This document shows, in pieces, positions 1 through 7,443 of a stretch of 16,178 nt of DNA (the first letter of the stretch is position 1; every line of letters begins with the position of its first letter). The DNA is from Microcaldota archaeon. Lineage in GTDB: Archaea; Micrarchaeota; Micrarchaeia; Anstonellales; Bilamarchaeaceae. Below the pieces are notes generated by a model. It saw only the letters and a program-made list of their open reading frames with translations, did not search any database and was not told the origin of the DNA. Made by a program: the position numbers and the translations under genes. Where the stretch lies: the NCBI GenBank assembly GCA_030668565.1, contig DAOVFD010000008.1, positions 1 to 16,178 on the forward strand, given 5' to 3'.

Positions 1-532
1 AATCCTTATAGTTCAGCCCTTCGCCGCGCACATAATTCACTATCTCCCTGCGCCCGTCTTCCCAAAGAGTGAGATACTCGATATCCCTTACGTGCAGGTG
101 GTATCCCCTGTTTCCTGAAAAAACAACCAGAACGTTTTCTTTTGATATTCCGAAATCGCCGAGTATGAATTCCTCCAGCAGTCTTATTACGTCCTGCCTG
201 ACTTCGTCAAGCCTCCCGAAAACGCCGTATTTTCCCGCTGCATGCAGGTCAAGGTCGAATATAAGGTCCGCCCCGATCCTCTGTTTTTTTTCTATCGGCG
301 TTGCCCCGGGGAAATGATAATATGCTGCGGAATGCGAAACGAAAAAAGGCGTATTTGAACTGAGATAGCTCCTGAATTCTGATTCGCTTTTGAATGCAAG
401 ATGCCTGGAGTCTATCTTCTTGTTATTGCCCACGCCGAACTCCCTTCTTTCTATGCTCTTTATCCCAAATTCTGCAGTGGAATAGTATCCGGAGAATATT
501 GAAAGTATGAATTTTCTATCCTCAAAGTTCAT
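1..532 (-). CDS. priS: DNA primase small (catalytic) subunit PriS, C-terminal part outside window
   Basis: This is the catalytic subunit of the archaeal/eukaryotic-type primase, which makes the primers for replication together with PriL. The 177 codons visible run from the ATG at 532 off the window edge, so the C-terminal half is missing. The catalytic Asp-x-Asp pair is seen at residues 93 and 95 in the context IFDLDLH, and the family signature FSGNRGYH follows further on. The N-terminus (MNFEDRKF, then SGYY) also fits the family. The start overlaps the priL stop by four bases (ATGA), so the two subunits are translationally coupled. The identification is firm; only the third catalytic Asp and the zinc region cannot be checked because they lie outside the window. 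Confidence 0.95.
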   Translation of the reverse strand, partial: MNFEDRKFILSIFSGYYSTAEFGIKSIERREFGVGNNKKIDSRHLAFKSESEFRSYLSSNTPFFVSHSAAYYHFPGATPIEKKQRIGADLIFDLDLHAAGKYGVFGRLDEVRQDVIRLLEEFILGDFGISKENVLVVFSGNRGYHLHVRDIEYLTLWEDGRREIVNYVRGEGLNYKD

Positions 533-1458
533 TTTCTCCTCCCTTTATGCCAGTTCAGCGGATTCCTTATTCCGCAGTTTGCCCTGCAAAGACCGTAACT
601 CACTATTGTCGAGCATGACGGAACGCTGTACCCCCTCTTTCTCGCATGTTCCACCTGGTACCTGGTAATCTTTTCGCTGAAGTCAGGGAGATTGGAGTAG
701 AACCTGATTATTTTATCATCGCTAAGGCCTATCCCTATCAGGTACACTGCAAGACAGAACCTTGCCGGGTGGGAAAGATTCTGGTGTTTTTTTACCGCAT
801 CTATAAGCTCTGCAATACAGGGTGGATGGCTGTCTTCAAGTTCGGCCGTTGCCTGTATTTCCTGTTTCGGAAGTTCATTGATTATCTTTTTGGCTGCGGA
901 AATTATTTTCTGCGGCGGTTTTTTCACAAGAGGAACCCTTTCAAGGTGCTTTCTCACCGCCTCCTCAATCATTCTTTTCTTTTCCTGCTTCTCTATCTGA
1001 ACAAAACCATTTGTTATGCACCTGTTTATTAGATGGTAATGGGGAGACCTCGGGGTGAATTTGAGAAAAACAGGCAGCGGGACGAGAAGCATTCCGTCAT
1101 TCACTTTGGTTTTAATTCCCAGCTCCTCCGCCACCCTGTCGACTGTTTCCCCGCTTTCCTCGTTAAGATATGAGTGTACTTTCTTTGATTCGTTTACCGC
1201 GAATTTGTTTGTAATGTATCTGTTCCTGAGATAGCCGAGAATAATCCTTGCAGTCACATATGCAAGAAGGTCCTCTTTCTCTCCTGCGCCGCTTATGTAA
1301 ATCCTCTTCCTGGACTTTCCGGCAAGTGAATCAATTATCTTGTTAACCGCAAGTTCCACTACCTCATCGGTTATGTTCGAAAAACCATCGGATTTCAAAA
1401 TTTCCTTTGCAGCAGATGAAAAAGGATACTTTACTGCAAAATCCAGTCCCTCACCCAT
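529..1458 (-). CDS. priL: DNA primase large subunit PriL
   Basis: The regulatory subunit of archaeal primase, 309 residues. The C-terminal domain holds an iron-sulfur cluster that helps initiation of primer synthesis. Four cysteines that fit the [4Fe-4S] ligands are visible: C214 (HPPC), C282 (VPSC), C291 (YGLC) and C295 (RANC), with the usual NPLNW stretch right after. The N-terminal half is helical with the FLKF...RSP region typical of the family. The ATG at 1458 is supported by a TATA element centred 28 bp upstream, so the transcript is probably leaderless. It overlaps priS downstream by four bases. The C-terminus is short and basic (HKGRRK). Length is near the family norm. Confidence 0.95.
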   Translation of the reverse strand: MGEGLDFAVKYPFSSAAKEILKSDGFSNITDEVVELAVNKIIDSLAGKSRKRIYISGAGEKEDLLAYVTARIILGYLRNRYITNKFAVNESKKVHSYLNEESGETVDRVAEELGIKTKVNDGMLLVPLPVFLKFTPRSPHYHLINRCITNGFVQIEKQEKKRMIEEAVRKHLERVPLVKKPPQKIISAAKKIINELPKQEIQATAELEDSHPPCIAELIDAVKKHQNLSHPARFCLAVYLIGIGLSDDKIIRFYSNLPDFSEKITRYQVEHARKRGYSVPSCSTIVSYGLCRANCGIRNPLNWHKGRRK

Positions 1459-1480
1459 AGGTAATGTTTAGTGTTTCGTG

Positions 1481-1490
1481 CTTTTTAAAC
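1481..1490 (-). promoter_or_regulatory. TATA box for priL-priS
   Basis: On the minus strand this reads GTTTAAAAAG, centred about 28 bp before the priL ATG, which predicts transcription starting at or next to the start codon. It overlaps the stop codon (TAA) of the preceding membrane-protein gene, so primase can be transcribed separately from the upstream pair. Inferred from spacing alone. Confidence 0.6.
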
Positions 1491-2039
1491 CTTTTTTGAT
1501 TTTTTCTTCCTTCGTTTTTTCTTCGGGACGGGAATAACCACATCTGGGAAGAGCATCCTCCTTAGCTCGCTGAAAAGCATGTAGCCCCCATCGAAGAGAA
1601 GTATTGCTATCGCATAGTCATATCTTCCGAGAAGAATTACTGCGATTGCACCGACCTTGAGGAAAAGCCTCCACCTGGTTATCATCTGGAACCTTCCTGC
1701 ATATTTCTGCTCGTCAAGGAATGCCAAGATAAGGAAATAGAAGAAGAAACTGAAGGCTATAACGGGCAATCCGAAGTAAAGCATTGCGACTATCGATGCC
1801 AGGAAACCGGTGACATGGCCTATGTTATCTATCTTTCTTGCAAAGACCTGTGCTATAAGAGCACCAAGAAACAGTTCTGAGAATGCCGCCTGGCTTATAA
1901 GATAACCTATTATAACCCCGTAAATGATTGCAAGAGGGAATTTCAGCCAACCCTTTCCTTTTTTGTCGTCCTCTATCCAGTCAACCCATTTTACGAAGAA
2001 ACCTGCAAGGATAGCAAGAACGTAATGAATCATAATCAC
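1485..2039 (-). CDS. Small multi-span membrane protein of unknown function, basic tail
   Basis: I do not recognise the family. The protein has 184 residues with about five hydrophobic segments (roughly residues 1-18, 32-50, 52-68, 80-110 and 128-150) and ends in a strongly basic cytoplasmic-looking tail (PKKKRRKKKSKKV). An acidic/basic stretch WIEDDKKGKGW links the first two helices. The start is a GTG at 2039 that overlaps the stop of deoxyhypusine synthase (GTGA), which implies translational coupling; an ATG two codons later (2033) is an alternative. The place between deoxyhypusine synthase and primase does not point to a function. No signal peptide separate from the first helix is seen. 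Confidence 0.8.
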   Translation of the reverse strand: MIMIHYVLAILAGFFVKWVDWIEDDKKGKGWLKFPLAIIYGVIIGYLISQAAFSELFLGALIAQVFARKIDNIGHVTGFLASIVAMLYFGLPVIAFSFFFYFLILAFLDEQKYAGRFQMITRWRLFLKVGAIAVILLGRYDYAIAILLFDGGYMLFSELRRMLFPDVVIPVPKKKRRKKKSKKV

Positions 2040-2908
2040 ACCTTAACTTTTGAGTACATTAATGGGAATACGATAGTTGCGTCACCGTTAACGGTTATAT
2101 GGTTTGCGCTTTCCCTTATCTTTCCCCATGAAACCGCCTCTTTCGTTTTTGCTCCTGAAAGAGAGCCGTCCCATTCCGGTGCAGTGGTGACATAAACCGC
2201 ATAATCCATTCCCCCGCGCAGTATATTAACACCCAATGCATGATGCTTTGATATTCCTCCGCCAAGAATTATTCCTCCTGTTTTTTCCGAATCAAGAACA
2301 ATCGAAGCGAGCTGCTGCATATCCGCAGTTACGTCAATTCCGAAATCTTTTTTCTTTTGTTTGAAGAAATAAGTCTGCAAACCGATTGCAGAATCGGTAA
2401 TCCCCGGAGAGAAAACAGGTATATTGTTTTTTGCACACCAGTAGAGAAAAGAATTTTCATCACTAACCGACTCACCAATAACTCTCGCAATTTCGCTCGG
2501 TGAAACAATCTTTTTTTCCGAATAAAGTTTTTCAAAAATCGGCTGCATCCTTTTCTCCAATAGCTCGTATCTGTCGGTTGGAACAAGTATATTCCCTATC
2601 CTGTTGATTCCCTTTTCATGCAGTTCCCTGTCATCAAGGTTGAAATCGCCAAGAAGATAGGGTTTTTCGCTGCGGATTAAATCATGGTCAAGGCTTCCGC
2701 CCGTTGTAATGATAACATCAATGAATTTCTTCCTGCACATTTCTGCAAAAATTCCTCTTAGCCCGGAAGCTACCATGTTTGCAGTGAATGTAAGGAAAAC
2801 CGTTGTTTTCTCCTTCTTCATTTTCTTTATCAGTTCAACTGCACGCCCAAGGTTTGTTGCCTGGAAGCCCATGTATTCTGCTTCACCGTTATCCCTTACC
2901 TCATCCAT
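2036..2908 (-). CDS. dys: Deoxyhypusine synthase
   Basis: Catalyses the NAD-dependent transfer of the aminobutyl group of spermidine to a lysine of translation factor aIF5A, the first step of hypusine formation. The 290-residue sequence has the family landmarks in order: FTANMVASGLRG near residue 41, the TTGG turn at 68-71, DFGIDVTADM around 188-197, GGGISKHH at 216-223 and the active-site context EAVSWGKI, whose lysine (K263) corresponds to the lysine that carries the enzyme intermediate. Length is slightly below the usual 310-330, with a short N-terminus. The ATG at 2908 lies 27 bp after a TATA-like element. Its stop overlaps the start of the membrane protein, so the two are co-transcribed. 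Confidence 0.96.
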   Translation of the reverse strand: MDEVRDNGEAEYMGFQATNLGRAVELIKKMKKEKTTVFLTFTANMVASGLRGIFAEMCRKKFIDVIITTGGSLDHDLIRSEKPYLLGDFNLDDRELHEKGINRIGNILVPTDRYELLEKRMQPIFEKLYSEKKIVSPSEIARVIGESVSDENSFLYWCAKNNIPVFSPGITDSAIGLQTYFFKQKKKDFGIDVTADMQQLASIVLDSEKTGGIILGGGISKHHALGVNILRGGMDYAVYVTTAPEWDGSLSGAKTKEAVSWGKIRESANHITVNGDATIVFPLMYSKVKV

Positions 2909-2930
2909 GGAGTGGATATATAAGCAAAGA

Positions 2931-2939
2931 TTTTTTAAT
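2931..2939. promoter_or_regulatory. TATA element upstream of dys, possibly shared with the cDPGS-like gene
   Basis: On the minus strand the sequence reads ATTAAAAAA, centred about 27 bp before the dys ATG, as expected for a leaderless transcript. Read on the plus strand it would place a start near 2961, some 11 bases before the ATG of the divergent cDPGS-like gene. A second TATA-like stretch (GATATATAAGC, 2915-2925) lies between it and dys and could serve the plus strand instead. Confidence 0.45.
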
Positions 2940-2952
2940 GTGAAAAAGGATT

Positions 2953-2964
2953 AACCTGCAGGTT
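2953..2964. promoter_or_regulatory. 12-bp perfect palindrome before the cDPGS-like gene
   Basis: AACCTGCAGGTT is a perfect inverted repeat that ends seven bases before the ATG at 2972 and overlaps the start site predicted from the TATA at 2931-2939. The place would suit an operator. A 12-bp palindrome is expected about four times by chance in a window this size, so only the location gives it weight. Its right half plus the next bases (AGGTTGAT) also resembles a weak Shine-Dalgarno sequence. Confidence 0.25.
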
Positions 2965-2971
2965 GATTAGC

Positions 2972-4270
2972 ATGAAAAGAAAAGTACTTATTGTCGGAGC
3001 AGCTGGAAGGGATTTTCACAATTTCAATACGTATTTCAGGGATAATGAAAAATATGAGGTTGTAGGTTTTACCGCAACGCAGATACCTGATATAACCGAC
3101 AGGAAGTATCCTACTGAGCTTGCAGGGAAATTGTATCCTGATGGAATTCCGATTTATGAAGAGAAGGACCTTGAAAAACTGATAAAAGAGCACAATATCG
3201 ACGAGGTTTATTTTTCATATTCGGATGTTTCTGATGAGCATGTTATGCATCTTGCTGCAAGAGCACAGAGTGCTGGGGCAAGTTATGTATTACTTGGACC
3301 GAATGATACGATGTTGAAAAGCTCGAAGAAAGTGATTTCTGTTTGTGCTGTAAGAACAGGATGCGGAAAGAGCCCTCTTACAAAGAGGCTTACCAAGATA
3401 CTGAAGGAAAGGGGGAAGAAATTCGTTGTAATAAGACATCCGATGCCTTATGGGGACTTGGCAAAGCAGGCTGTCCAGAGGTTCGAAACTCTTGAGGATT
3501 TGGACAAGCATGAGTGTACTATCGAGGAAAGAGAGGAATACGAGCCGCATATCAGGAACGGTGTTGTTGTTTATGCAGGAGTTGATTATGAGAAGATATT
3601 AAGAGAGGCAGAAAAGGAAGCGGATATTATTTTCTGGGATGGAGGGAACAATGATTTTTCATTCTACAAGCCTGATTTGCTTTTTGTTGTTGCTGATGCA
3701 TTAAGGCCGGGGCATGAACTCAAATATTATCCTGGAGAAACGAATTTCAGGATGGCGGATATCATTGTGATAAATAAAGTTAGCGAGAATCCGGAGGGTG
3801 CTGAAATCGTAAGGAAGAATGCAGAAAAGATAAATCCAGATGCGAAAATTCTTGAAACGGATTTGGAGCTTGTTGCTGATGAGGAAATTGATATTAGAGG
3901 AAAGAAAGTGCTTGTTGTTGAAGACGGACCTACTGTAACGCATGGTGGAATGGCTTTTGGTGCAGGTTATAATTATGCAAAGAAGAATGGGGCTGAGATA
4001 ATCAATCCGAAGGAACATGCTGTTGGAAGCCTGAAAAAAACATTTGAGAAATTCCCTCACCTGAAGGAGGTTTTACCCGCTATGGGGTATTACGGGCAGC
4101 AACTGAAGGATTTGGAGGAAAGCATAAACAACAGCGGTGCAGAAGTGATTGTTTCAGGAACTCCTATTAATTTGAAAAGAGTAATTAAAGTTGAGATTCC
4201 CGTTCTGCATATTACTTATAATATAAAAGAAGTAAAAGGAAAAATCGGAGACATGTTGTCAAATGTGTGA
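2972..4270 (+). CDS. Cyclic 2,3-diphosphoglycerate synthetase-like P-loop protein (COG2403 type)
   Basis: A 432-residue two-part nucleotide-binding protein. Residues 4-115 form a Rossmann-like domain that begins VLIVGAAGRDFHNF; a P-loop (AVRTGCGKSPLTKR) follows at 126-139, then VIRHPMPYGDL near 153-163, WDGGNNDF at 222-229 and VINKV near 266-270 in the position of a GTPase base-recognition motif but without its Asp. Homologues with this pattern are often annotated as cyclic 2,3-diphosphoglycerate synthetase, which makes the cDPG thermoprotectant of methanogens from 2,3-DPG and ATP, or simply as predicted GTPases. The exact substrate in this organism is therefore uncertain. I chose the ATG at 2972 (MKRKVLIVG) over an in-frame TTG at 2963 because the family starts there. 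It is divergent from dys across 63 bp. Confidence 0.8.
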   Translation: MKRKVLIVGAAGRDFHNFNTYFRDNEKYEVVGFTATQIPDITDRKYPTELAGKLYPDGIPIYEEKDLEKLIKEHNIDEVYFSYSDVSDEHVMHLAARAQSAGASYVLLGPNDTMLKSSKKVISVCAVRTGCGKSPLTKRLTKILKERGKKFVVIRHPMPYGDLAKQAVQRFETLEDLDKHECTIEEREEYEPHIRNGVVVYAGVDYEKILREAEKEADIIFWDGGNNDFSFYKPDLLFVVADALRPGHELKYYPGETNFRMADIIVINKVSENPEGAEIVRKNAEKINPDAKILETDLELVADEEIDIRGKKVLVVEDGPTVTHGGMAFGAGYNYAKKNGAEIINPKEHAVGSLKKTFEKFPHLKEVLPAMGYYGQQLKDLEESINNSGAEVIVSGTPINLKRVIKVEIPVLHITYNIKEVKGKIGDMLSNV

Positions 4271-4279
4271 AATAGGGTA

Positions 4280-4287
4280 TTTTTAAA
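4280..4287 (+). promoter_or_regulatory. TATA box for the glutamine amidotransferase gene
   Basis: TTTTTAAA centred 26-27 bp before the ATG at 4310, following the purine-rich stretch AATAGGG that could act as BRE. This predicts a leaderless transcript independent of the upstream gene. Confidence 0.6.
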
Positions 4288-4309
4288 CACTTTGTTATAA
4301 TATTTTTTC

Positions 4310-5065
4310 ATGGGAAGGGCAAGATTGAAAATAGCAATAGTAGGCTGTGAGCCGCGCGACCAGGAAAAGTTTCGTTATGGAAATAAAAGATATGATATAA
4401 GGTATCTTGTGCGAAAGAAAATAGAGGCATTTGGAGAAAAATTTGAACCACTGGTTCATTGGCCTGCCAGAAACAAGAAAGATTTTCCCGAAATAAAGAA
4501 TATTGATGTAGTTGTTATTCCCGGTTCAAAACTTAATGTTGATGAAGAAACACTTTCAGAAATGGAATGGATGAGAAAACTTCTTGATTTCATAGCAGAC
4601 GCTCATGAAAAAGTACCTATGCTTGGAATTTGTTTTGGACACCAGGCAATAGCAAGGGTTTTCGGTTCGGATGTTAAAACCTATGGAAGAGACATATTCT
4701 ATGAAATAGGATTTGAACCGACTAAGCTAACAGCAAAGGGCATTAAAGACCCGCTTTTCAGAGGGATACCCAAAGAGTTCATGGGCCTGTATTCCCATTT
4801 CCAGTATGTAGCTGATGTTCCGGACACTGGTGTTATGCTTGCAAAAAGCGGAAACAGGAAGAACAAAGGCATCCAGGCATACAGAATAGGCAATGCAACT
4901 TATGGAGTTCAGTTCCATCCTGATTATAATGAAAACCATATTACCGAACTAGTAAGGAACAGGAATGAAATCATAATGAAAAACATGCCTGGTAAAAGAA
5001 TATTATATTTCGCGGATGAACGACACGACCACAAGGTTCTGAGTAACTTTCTAGACATTATATAA
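4310..5065 (+). CDS. Stand-alone class I glutamine amidotransferase
   Basis: A 251-residue protein made up of a single class I (GATase1) domain, the fold that releases ammonia from glutamine. The nucleophile is C108 in LGICFGHQ and the catalytic His is H203 in GVQFHPDY. The third triad position, normally Glu in HPE, is Asp205 here; this is conservative but unusual. VVVIPGSK near 67-73 and YSHFQYV near 161-167 match the fold. No synthase domain is attached and none is encoded next door, so the acceptor is unknown. The family includes GMP-synthase-like amidotransferases of unknown substrate. About 25 residues after residue 225 extend past the core. Leaderless start supported by the TATA at 4280. 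Confidence 0.85.
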   Translation: MGRARLKIAIVGCEPRDQEKFRYGNKRYDIRYLVRKKIEAFGEKFEPLVHWPARNKKDFPEIKNIDVVVIPGSKLNVDEETLSEMEWMRKLLDFIADAHEKVPMLGICFGHQAIARVFGSDVKTYGRDIFYEIGFEPTKLTAKGIKDPLFRGIPKEFMGLYSHFQYVADVPDTGVMLAKSGNRKNKGIQAYRIGNATYGVQFHPDYNENHITELVRNRNEIIMKNMPGKRILYFADERHDHKVLSNFLDII

Positions 5066-5075
5066 TAATATAAAT
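5066..5075 (+). promoter_or_regulatory. TATA box for the ZIP-like membrane protein gene
   Basis: TAATATAAAT, centred about 25 bp before the ATG at 5096. It starts right after the stop codon of the amidotransferase gene and predicts a leaderless transcript. Confidence 0.6.
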
Positions 5076-5095
5076 CTTGTTTTCAAATTCCCTGC

Positions 5096-5779
5096 ATGGA
5101 AAAATGGGTTTTGACGATAGGGGCAGGACTTTTACTTTCCATTATTCATTTGGTGGGGCCAAGGCTCGAAAAGTTCGTTCATGGAAAGCACGTGCAGATA
5201 ACCAGCCTGAGCGCAGGTATGTTCCTCTCATATATTTTCTTAGAAGCATTTGAAAAAATTGCGGAGGCCCATGTGAATCTGGGAAAAACTGTACTGCTTG
5301 CCTTCTTTGCAGGTTTTGCACTATATCATATTTTCAGCAAATATCTTTACCAGCATGTAAGAAATAGGAAAAAACGGGAGGCAGAACTTGACGAACTGCG
5401 CTATGTAGGGGTTGCTCTTGATTCTGTTTTTGCAGGTTTCGCGCTTGCAATTATTCTTGATATAAACCAGCCGGTGTATTTTGCACTGATTCCTTTCATG
5501 CTCCATACTTTCTCAAGCACACTGGCATTCCAGGAGCATCACAGAAAATTCAAAACCCCGGTAATGATTACGGCATTGCTTGCATTTTCACCGCTTATCG
5601 GTGCAACGATTGGTGGAATACTATTGCTCGAAACAGGTGCATTCTACCATCTGCTTGCTTTTGTTACCGGTGCAATTCTTTACATCGCGGTAAGGCATAT
5701 GCTTCCCGGAGGGAGAAGAGGGGATTTGACGTATTTCATTGTAGGTGCTTTGATAGGAATTGTTCTGCTTATTGTTTGA
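5096..5779 (+). CDS. ZIP-like integral membrane protein, possible metal transporter
   Basis: A 227-residue protein with about eight hydrophobic segments. Several features resemble the ZIP metal-ion transporters: a first helix followed by a short loop with Gly/Pro/Arg, SAGMFLSYIFLEAF at 39-52, a charged loop between the third and fourth helices (KYLYQHVRNRKKREAELDE), HTFSSTLAFQEHH at about 142-154 where ZIPs place their HE-rich fifth helix, and AFVTGAILYIAVRHMLPGG near the end, close to the ZIP seventh helix. The canonical HNxxDG and HExPHE metal motifs are not intact, so substrate and even transport are uncertain. The gene ends convergently with the MFS gene and overlaps it by 11 bp. Leaderless start supported by the TATA at 5066. 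Confidence 0.7.
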   Translation: MEKWVLTIGAGLLLSIIHLVGPRLEKFVHGKHVQITSLSAGMFLSYIFLEAFEKIAEAHVNLGKTVLLAFFAGFALYHIFSKYLYQHVRNRKKREAELDELRYVGVALDSVFAGFALAIILDINQPVYFALIPFMLHTFSSTLAFQEHHRKFKTPVMITALLAFSPLIGATIGGILLLETGAFYHLLAFVTGAILYIAVRHMLPGGRRGDLTYFIVGALIGIVLLIV

Positions 5780-6899
5780 GTTTTATCCCGTACCAGACAA
5801 GGAATGCCGGAACCAGAAGTGATACAACTTTAACAATGAACAAATAGGAATAGGAAATATCTGCGAGCATTCCTGCAATAAAAGCACCGGCTATTGCACC
5901 TATAATATGCGAATAACTGAATACTGAGACATCCCTGCCGATATTTTCCTGTTTTGGAATAACAGAGGAAAGCGTTGTTGCCCCGGTTGAGTAAAGGGAC
6001 CAGAGAATGTTCTCCATGGCTATAAGAAAGATAAATGGCCAGAAATCGGCCCAGAAAAATAAAACTCCCACCCATACGACGGCACCTGCAAGCGCTGAAC
6101 CGGCGATGGATTTTCTTATACCATGTTTATCAACTATTTTTCCTGAGAAATATGAACCAAGGGACCAGAGGAGAAACAGGCCGGCCGTAATAAAACCGAC
6201 ATCAAATATCGAAAAAGAATATTGTTTTATCAGGAATATGTAGAAAAAATATGCATAAATCAACGCATCACTGAAGCCTGTGAAGAAAGAAATCGCTGAG
6301 TTAACCTTCCCATTCATTGTTTTAAGCAGTTCAAGAGAGAATGATACCTCCTCTTTCCTTTTACCTTTTTCCCGGAAGAGAAATGTAAAGCCTGCTGCTA
6401 TTATGCTTACTAAGATGATGACAGAGAAAAGAACATGATATCCGAAATTATCTATAATATAGCCTGAAAACACCAATGCCAGTGAAAACGTTGTTCCGAA
6501 AACTGCTATGAATTTTCCGATTGCCCTTCCTCTCACTTCATTTCCAGTTACATCCCGCACCCTGGACACGAATGCGCCCCATAAGTGGACTTTTGAGAAA
6601 TCGTCCAACGATTTTCCTGCAATAAAAGCGTAAACTCCGGGTATCCATCCGATTATGAATGCACTCAGCCCCCTCAAAAGATTATAGAATGCGATAAGGG
6701 GTTTTCTGCCGAATTTGTCGCTCAGTGCACCGATGCCTATGCCGAGAATTCCTGAAAACAGTGCTGCTATACCGAAAACCCAGCCAATTTCAGAAAGGCC
6801 GTAGCCTTGATGGTCCAGGAACAATGGAAGGGCAAATTTCAGTGCACCTCCTGCCGCTCCGCTTATGGCTGCAACTAAGAGGGTTTTCTTCATTTCCAT
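5769..6899 (-). CDS. Major facilitator superfamily transporter
   Basis: A transporter of about 376 residues with roughly 12 hydrophobic segments and a central charged loop (REKGKRKEE) between the two six-helix halves. The cytoplasmic MFS signature between helices 2 and 3 is visible as GALSDKFGRKP, and a degenerate copy (GKIVDKHGIRKS) sits at the matching place in the second half. VRGRAIGKF after helix 4 also fits the superfamily. The substrate cannot be read from the sequence; the overall look is of a drug/proton antiporter-like member. I take the ATG at 6899; an in-frame TTG at 6908 touches the dUTPase stop and an ATG at 6893 is a third option. It follows dUTPase in the same orientation with no promoter between them. 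Confidence 0.9.
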   Translation of the reverse strand: MEMKKTLLVAAISGAAGGALKFALPLFLDHQGYGLSEIGWVFGIAALFSGILGIGIGALSDKFGRKPLIAFYNLLRGLSAFIIGWIPGVYAFIAGKSLDDFSKVHLWGAFVSRVRDVTGNEVRGRAIGKFIAVFGTTFSLALVFSGYIIDNFGYHVLFSVIILVSIIAAGFTFLFREKGKRKEEVSFSLELLKTMNGKVNSAISFFTGFSDALIYAYFFYIFLIKQYSFSIFDVGFITAGLFLLWSLGSYFSGKIVDKHGIRKSIAGSALAGAVVWVGVLFFWADFWPFIFLIAMENILWSLYSTGATTLSSVIPKQENIGRDVSVFSYSHIIGAIAGAFIAGMLADISYSYLFIVKVVSLLVPAFLVWYGIKLKQ

Positions 6900-6908
6900 T
6901 GGATTCAA

Positions 6909-7391
6909 CTACTTGTTCTCTCCTTTGTATTGTCCTTCGTAAATGGAAGTTGCTTTTTCTGATAATTTTATGAAAACAAGCTGCCCTATCTTCGCATTTT
7001 TCTTGAGTGTTATTCCATGCTCATTGTAAACAACCAGAAGTGCTTCACTCCTTCCTTCATATCCAGGGTCCCAGAGTGCACAGTTCAGGTCGGCTCCGCA
7101 CCTTAGAATTGAAGAGCGTGGAAGACAAATTGCTGCAACATCTGTAGGTATTTTCACATACTCGTTGAAGACAACCTTGTAAGAGCCTGGCTTCAGATGG
7201 ACCTCGTCGTCGTTATATTCAAGAGCACTTGTTTCACTTATTTTCCTTGTTGAATTATCAAAATCTATCCTTCCCGGGGAATCGAATTTCCTCACTTCCT
7301 TAAGTGTCACATCTATCCCTGCAGGTTGGTACTGGCTTTCTGAAATAAGCTTCTCAATAACATTCGACAGGTGTTGTTTTGGCAGAATCAT
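6909..7391 (-). CDS. dut: Deoxyuridine 5'-triphosphate nucleotidohydrolase (archaeal dUTPase)
   Basis: Hydrolyses dUTP to dUMP and pyrophosphate, keeping uracil out of DNA and supplying the dTMP precursor. The 160-residue protein belongs to the trimeric dUTPase/dCTP deaminase superfamily: QPAGIDVTL at 22-30, PRSSILRCG at 91-99, WDPGYEG at 107-113, IGQLVFIKL at 135-143 and YEGQYKGE at 151-158. The glutamate that dCTP deaminases use, in the strand after the GF/YEG turn, appears absent (ALLVVYN there), which favours plain dUTPase over deaminase or a bifunctional enzyme; this is by eye. Length matches archaeal dUTPases of about 155-160 residues. Its ATG lies 27 bp from a TATA element that it appears to share with the divergent gene at 7444. 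Confidence 0.88.
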   Translation of the reverse strand: MILPKQHLSNVIEKLISESQYQPAGIDVTLKEVRKFDSPGRIDFDNSTRKISETSALEYNDDEVHLKPGSYKVVFNEYVKIPTDVAAICLPRSSILRCGADLNCALWDPGYEGRSEALLVVYNEHGITLKKNAKIGQLVFIKLSEKATSIYEGQYKGENK

Positions 7392-7414
7392 GATTAAGGG
7401 TTTGTCGGATAATG

Positions 7415-7422
7415 ATTAAAAA
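7415..7422. promoter_or_regulatory. Single TATA element between divergent dut and nucleotidyltransferase genes
   Basis: ATTAAAAA is the only clear A/T box in the 52-bp gap. Its centre lies about 25.5 bp from the plus-strand ATG (7444) and 27 bp from the minus-strand ATG (7391), both at the leaderless distance seen elsewhere in the window. One element may therefore serve both directions. Confidence 0.55.
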
Positions 7423-7443
7423 GTCTATTGCAGAGTAAATGCC

